A stretch of DNA of 64,000 nt, from contig OY754974.1 of NCBI GenBank assembly GCA_963576475.1, forward strand, positions 6,249,274-6,313,273. Direction: 5' to 3'. The notes under the pieces are model-generated. The model searched no databases, had not been told where the DNA came from, and was given only the letters and a program-made list of their open reading frames with translations. Shown here one piece after another: positions 59,125 to 64,000 of the stretch. The stretch comes from Molanna angustata (lineage: Eukaryota; Arthropoda; Insecta; Trichoptera; Molannidae). Each line of letters starts with the position of its first letter. Positions within the stretch are counted from its first letter, which is position 1. The position numbers and the translations under genes are program-made.

Positions 59125-61826
59125 CACTGAAAAAATCTAAAGTTAGCAAAGTACCTTTTTGGCTCGGTTAAAGTCATATTGGTAGTTATTAACCAATATA
59201 TGATTAAAAATAACAAAGTTGCACTTGGTTATTATCTAACAATTGAATTCTGTTAAAATGTAGTTGGTTACCAATAGCAATGTAAAAAGTCATATTGGTA
59301 GTTATTAACCAATATATGATTAAAAGTAACAAAGTTGCACTTGGTTATTATCTAACAATTGAATACTGTTAAAATGTAGTTGGTTACCAATAGCAATGTA
59401 AAAAGTCATATTGGTAGTTATTAACCTATACATGATTAAAAATAGCAAAGTTGCACTTGGTTATTATCTGACAATTTAATACTGTTAAAATGAAGTTGGT
59501 TGCCAATAGCAATGTACTTATTTAAATTTAACCGAGTAACAGGTACCTTTACGGACATTTTGTATTCGACATCTGTCAAATTTGACATTTCATACATAAA
59601 AATATTAATATTTCTCAAATTGGACACGATATATTTAAAAAAAATATTAAATAAAGTATAATTCTCGCCAAATATGATATGTCACATTAAAAAATGATTA
59701 AATAAAATATAATACTCGTCAAATTAGACATGTTTCACTGAAAAATAATTGAATTAAGATGAGATATTCGTCAAAGATTATCATTGTTATTCACAAATAT
59801 CGTGTGTTGATTTGCTAATATTTACATTTGAGGTGTAATGTAAAGATATTTATACTATTTTGATGTTAAAGCTTAATTACCAATTAGTATTTTCCGTTTT
59901 TAATTTTTAAAAAATATCACAAATATCATTAATTTTAAAACATATTAATTTCGTTGTATTTGGAGCTGGTCACGGGAATGACATGTATTGACAATGATAA
60001 AACGATCCTAGAAGAACTTTACAATTTCATATTACAAAATTGTTTTTAAGAAAAAAACCTCGGGAACGTAAAACTGTAATACAAAAATTGGATCTATATC
60101 TAAACATCATATCTTAAATTAACACACTGAAAAATAAAGAAATAATATGTTCATTCAATAATAATTATGACGAATATTGTATTTAGTAAATTTTAAGGTT
60201 AGGTTCTATTTGTATAAAGTAATATGTCAAATATTTACGTTTCGATGGTTGATATTGGTATAAAAAATGGTATTTCGTTTTAATATTTATTTATTTTCGA
60301 ACTAGTAGGTACAAAAAATAATTTATCAACAGAAATAACTGTTTGTAATAATTGAATTATTACTTAATATTATTTTTGATAGTTAATAACTTAGAAATGT
60401 TTTTTTTTATAAAAAATAATATCAATACGTGATTGTCTATATTTACTTATGGCAACATTTTTTTTCGTCCGCTGTCTTCTGTCTTGTTTATCCGTTACTT
60501 CTATTTTATCTGTGGTTCATTCAAACAGGAACAGACGCTGACGCTTGTGTTCTGTTCTGACGCTGTCTTTCATTTAAAAACAATCGTTGGAAGTGGTAGG
60601 AATCCGTTTTCTTTTCTTTATAAACAGACGCTGTCTTTAATTGTTCTATATAATCTGTGATTTAAAAATAAACGTTGGAAGTGGTCGGAATCCGTTTTTT
60701 TATTCGTCAGTATAATTTGAAGTGTTATATCGTCAATTTCAGCAATTTTTAGTAAAGGTAACTATCGCATGTACATGAAAAGAGTTCATATCTGATTTAA
60801 ATGATCCGAAACCCGAAATTTGTTGTTTTTTTTTACATTTTCAGAACAAACCTAACCTGCATAAAATAAAAATTATGTAGGTACTCTTTGAGAATAAAAA
60901 GATGTTTTTTTATGTATTATGTTTAATATGTCTTTATGTATTATGAATATAATATTTTTTGAATACAAATAATCACATTTCCTGTGCAATAAATGAAATT
61001 TTGAATGAAACCTGTATTTTATTTCACTCCAAATGTCCTAACTGTGTAAATTAGCAGAATACTGAGTGAGTAGATAAAAATTAGCCAAGTAGCTTTGCTG
61101 TGGCTACAGAACAAATATGTTCAGAATACTGAGTAAGTAGATTAAATTTAACCGAGTTGTTTGCTGTAGATACGAAATGAATTGGTTAAAATTACCGAGT
61201 AAGTAGATTAAATTTAACCGAGTTGTTTGCTGTAGATACGAAATGAATCGGTTCAAATTACCGAGTAAGTAGATTAAATTTAACCGAGTTGTTTGCTGTA
61301 GATACGAAGTGAATCGGTTCAAATTACCGAGTAGTAGATTAAATTTAACCGAGTTGTTTGCTGTAGATACGAAATGAATCGGTTCAAATTACCGAGTAGT
61401 AGATTAAATTTAACCGAGTTGTTTGCTGTAGATACGAAGTGAATCGGTTCAAATTACCGAGTAGTAGATTTAATTTAACCGAGTTGTTTGCTGTTGATAC
61501 GAAATGAATTGGTTGAAATTACCGAGTAAGTAGATTAAAAATAACCAACTAAGTGGGTTGAATTTTACAGTTACTTGGCTAATATTACAAAGCTAGTAAG
61601 TTGATTTTTGACAGGTTACTTGGCTAATTATACAAAGTTGTCCGTTATTAACCAAGTAACTAGATTATTTTTTTTACAGATTGTTAACAAAGCTACTCGG
61701 TTAAAATTAGCAGATTATTTACTTGGCAATTTTTAGCAATGAACTTTGCAGGTACTATAATAACAAAGTTGCTTGGTTATTATTAGCAGTAAATCATTTA
61801 TTTTTAACAACTACATTTTTTGAGTG
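59125..61826. mobile_element. Non-autonomous TIR element, 2702 bp, TA target duplication
   Basis: Starts CACTGAAAAAAT and ends ATTTTTTGAGTG, an 11/12 inverted match, flanked by TA on both sides. Copy 2 of repeat X shows the unoccupied site 'ggtctactttttt', which fixes the ends. Near the left end is a ~118-bp unit present three times (59170, 59285 and 59402). Near the right end is a 62-65-bp unit present about six times (61128-61545). Both are built around '(t)taaccgagt', 'taaccaa(t/g)' and 'agcaaagt' words. No ORF exceeds about 75 codons; there is no transposase. The TA duplication suggests Tc1/mariner-type mobilisation, but the TIR matches no family I know. Confidence 0.8.
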
Positions 61827-61972
61827 TACTTTTTTCACGGCTTTTCCAAATTTGAAGTCAAAAAACACCAACTTAGAGGCTTCGCAGCATATATGTTCCA
61901 TACACGGATTTACTCAGAATTCGGAGTAGAACATTTCGTGTGTCTGTGTGTGTGTGTGTCTGTGTGTGTGTA

Positions 61973-62016
<44 letters not shown>

Positions 62017-62785
62017 CTTATAACTTTTGATCCGCTCAATTTACAGAGCCTAAAATTTCAGAATATATAAACAGTTACAGGCCTACAAAACTTTTATACT
62101 CGGAATTTTGAATTTTTGTTTCAGTCAGGGGTTATCAACTTTTAAATTTTTATTTTATTTTTCCCTATATCTCAGAAACCATATAAGCTAGAACGCTGAA
62201 AATTGGTATAAACATAGACAAATACAAAATCTCAAAATAATTTTTTCAAAAAAATTCCAGGGTTTCTCAAACATTTTTTATTAAGAAAAGTATTTTTTTT
62301 ATGATAAATTTATGAGTTTAACTGCCTATATTTCCATTTTTTTTTTAAATATCGAAAAAAGCCGAAACACTCCAACTAGATAATTTAATTTCATATAAAA
62401 AATATTAACATTGTAGCAGTACATCTCAAATTTTTTTTAACAATTTTTATAAAAATTGAATTTAGTGATGACATCGCTTCATACAATTTGTATGGTAGTC
62501 ACCTATACACAATATCAAAGAAGACTTAATAGTTTGATACTTCATCTCTAAACATACAATATACATATACCATCATGCTGTTTTCATATTCCGGGTAGGA
62601 AAAAAAGACTGACCTCCATACTATCCTATCTTGACTACCTAGGTACATGTGTTGTATAGAAAACTAAATATCATAAAATAATAAATAATTTGTATTTATG
62701 GGTTTATAGTTTGGGACATATTCTTCAACTATACATACTATCGCTGTCGCCAGTTGGATATCATGTGTTACATGCAACTAGTATA
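61827..62785. repeat. Dispersed repeat family X, copy 3, right part
   Basis: Resumes 'tacttttttcacggctttt' and runs through a (GT)n tract (61937-62013) to 'catgcaactagtata'. The RTE-like piece is at about 62560-62640. Fragments of this copy align colinearly with copy 2. Confidence 0.85.
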
Positions 62786-62884
62786 ATTACATGTTATGTA
62801 GTTAGGCATGAAATTGTTTGTATCATTTTTGTTTTTTATTATTATTATGTATGTATGCTGTATGTTATCCGAATAAAATACCTT

Positions 62885-64000
62885 ACTTCCTTTTTACTCT
62901 CCACACTATGGAATAGGGGAGAGTCATGTTTTCGCAAAATTTAAGCGTATTTTTTTTACATCAATTTCTCAATGGGTATCATGTAGAGAATGCACACTAT
63001 GAGTTTCGTCGTGATGTGTTTGTGTGTATGGCGTATACGCTGTACGCCGTACGCCGTAGCATTTATCTTTTTTGTGTCCTCTCTACAGCCCAAACTATAA
63101 GTCTGATCGACTTCATTTTAACATCATATGTGTAAAGTGCAAAGACCTAGAGCTGATTAGTTTTCCATAGACAACTTTTGATTTCTTCTCTATGAATTCA
63201 TCATTTACGTTGTTTTTTTTTGTGTCCTCTCTGCACCCCAAACTATAAGTCCGATTGACTTCATATTGATATCACATGTGTTAAGTCCATAAACTTAGAG
63301 CTGATTAGTTTTCCATAGACAACGGTTCATTTTTTCTCAATGTTTCTTTATAATTTCATCTATTAAAACTGAAAAAATGCTCTCACGACCTGGAAATTAG
63401 AGATATTTTAATTTGGTTTCAACTATTTATACAACACCAAGAATCTTCATAAAATTGTATTCAAAGTTGGTCAATGTTAAAAGAAAAATATTCAACGGTT
63501 TCAAAAATTATATTTTATTTAATGGATATTTGTATGAAACTTATATGTAACAAGAGAATTTTTTTATATTTGGCAATGTTCAGTTCATTGATTTCATATT
63601 GATATAAGAATATTAATAGCTTGAACTTAGAACTGATTAGCTTTTCATAGATATCATAAAATTTCTTCATATGATATCACGTGTCAACATTGTCAAAATG
63701 CTCTAACGCTCTTTGAAACAAAATTTATCTGCTTTTTTTTAAATATTTCATACAACATAAGCAGTCTTCACTATACTGCATTAATAGTTTGTCTATCTTA
63801 ACATAAAAATATACTATCGGAAGAAAATTTATATTCCTGATAGTAACATTTAGTATGAATAAAAATGTAATTAGATAAATTTCTATGTATGGAAACGTTC
63901 AGTAATTTGATTTCATGTTATAATGTAAAGAGCTTGAACATAGAACTGATTAGCTTTCCATAAATAACAAAAAAAATCTTCATATGATATCACCTGTCAA
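62885..64000. repeat. Dispersed repeat family Y, copy 2 (runs off the window)
   Basis: Colinear with 26806-27640 and then continues with reiterated blocks. 'gtgtcctctct-ca-ccca', 'cttcat' and 'gagctgattagttttcca' recur at about 63070 and 63220. More diverged versions ('gaactgattagctttcca', 'cttcatatgatatcac') recur at about 63600 and 63920, a spacing of about 320 bp. No ORF. The window ends inside it. Confidence 0.65.

Overview
This is a window of an AT-rich animal nuclear genome, most likely an insect and probably a moth or butterfly. That rests on inference: the best-preserved LINE resembles the RTE elements described from Heliconius and Bombyx, the words 'taggtacctac' and 'gtaggtac' are frequent, and there are tRNA-derived SINEs, Penelope-like elements (PLEs) and no bacterial-style gene packing. 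No operons, CRISPR arrays or genuine RNA genes were found.

Only one likely host gene is visible: an intact, apparently single-exon alpha-1,3-fucosyltransferase-like gene of family GT10 at 9630-10790 (+), a type II membrane protein expected in the Golgi. Almost everything else recognisable is transposon-derived.

Layout. 1-9.5 kb: palindromic and TIR-type MITEs, one copy of a ~1 kb dispersed repeat ('X') with a nested LINE end, a CR1/Jockey-like LINE end, an RTE fragment and a tandemly duplicated SINE. 9.6-23.7 kb: the fucosyltransferase, several degraded LINE ends, a LINE split by an unusual element with palindromic arms ('W'), and a 176-bp satellite. 23.7-26.4 kb: a nearly full-length RTE element broken by one stop codon. 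26.4-34 kb: more repeats, including a second W copy and SINEs. 34-50.5 kb: a nested cluster with at least five PLE copies (A to E) in alternating orientation. Copies A-C end at (TA)n arrays, and an 8.6-kb LTR element (LTRs of 1359 bp each) sits inside a TA tract. That LTR element has a primer-binding site but no visible pol; its one sizeable ORF begins with a SAP-like segment. A 200-bp N gap lies in copies D/E. 51-57 kb: a second PLE lineage (F), a TIR MITE, two tRNA-Thr-like SINEs and RTE debris. 57-64 kb: two more X copies, the second split by a 2702-bp TIR element with a TA target duplication and internal minisatellites, then a ~1 kb repeat ('Y') running off the window.

The strongest candidates for undescribed biology are the LTR element with the SAP-like ORF (38353-46950), the 2.7-kb TA-flanked insertion with its empty site preserved in a paralogous repeat (59125-61826), the W element, and the head-to-head PLE pairs whose 3' ends carry hammerhead-like core words.
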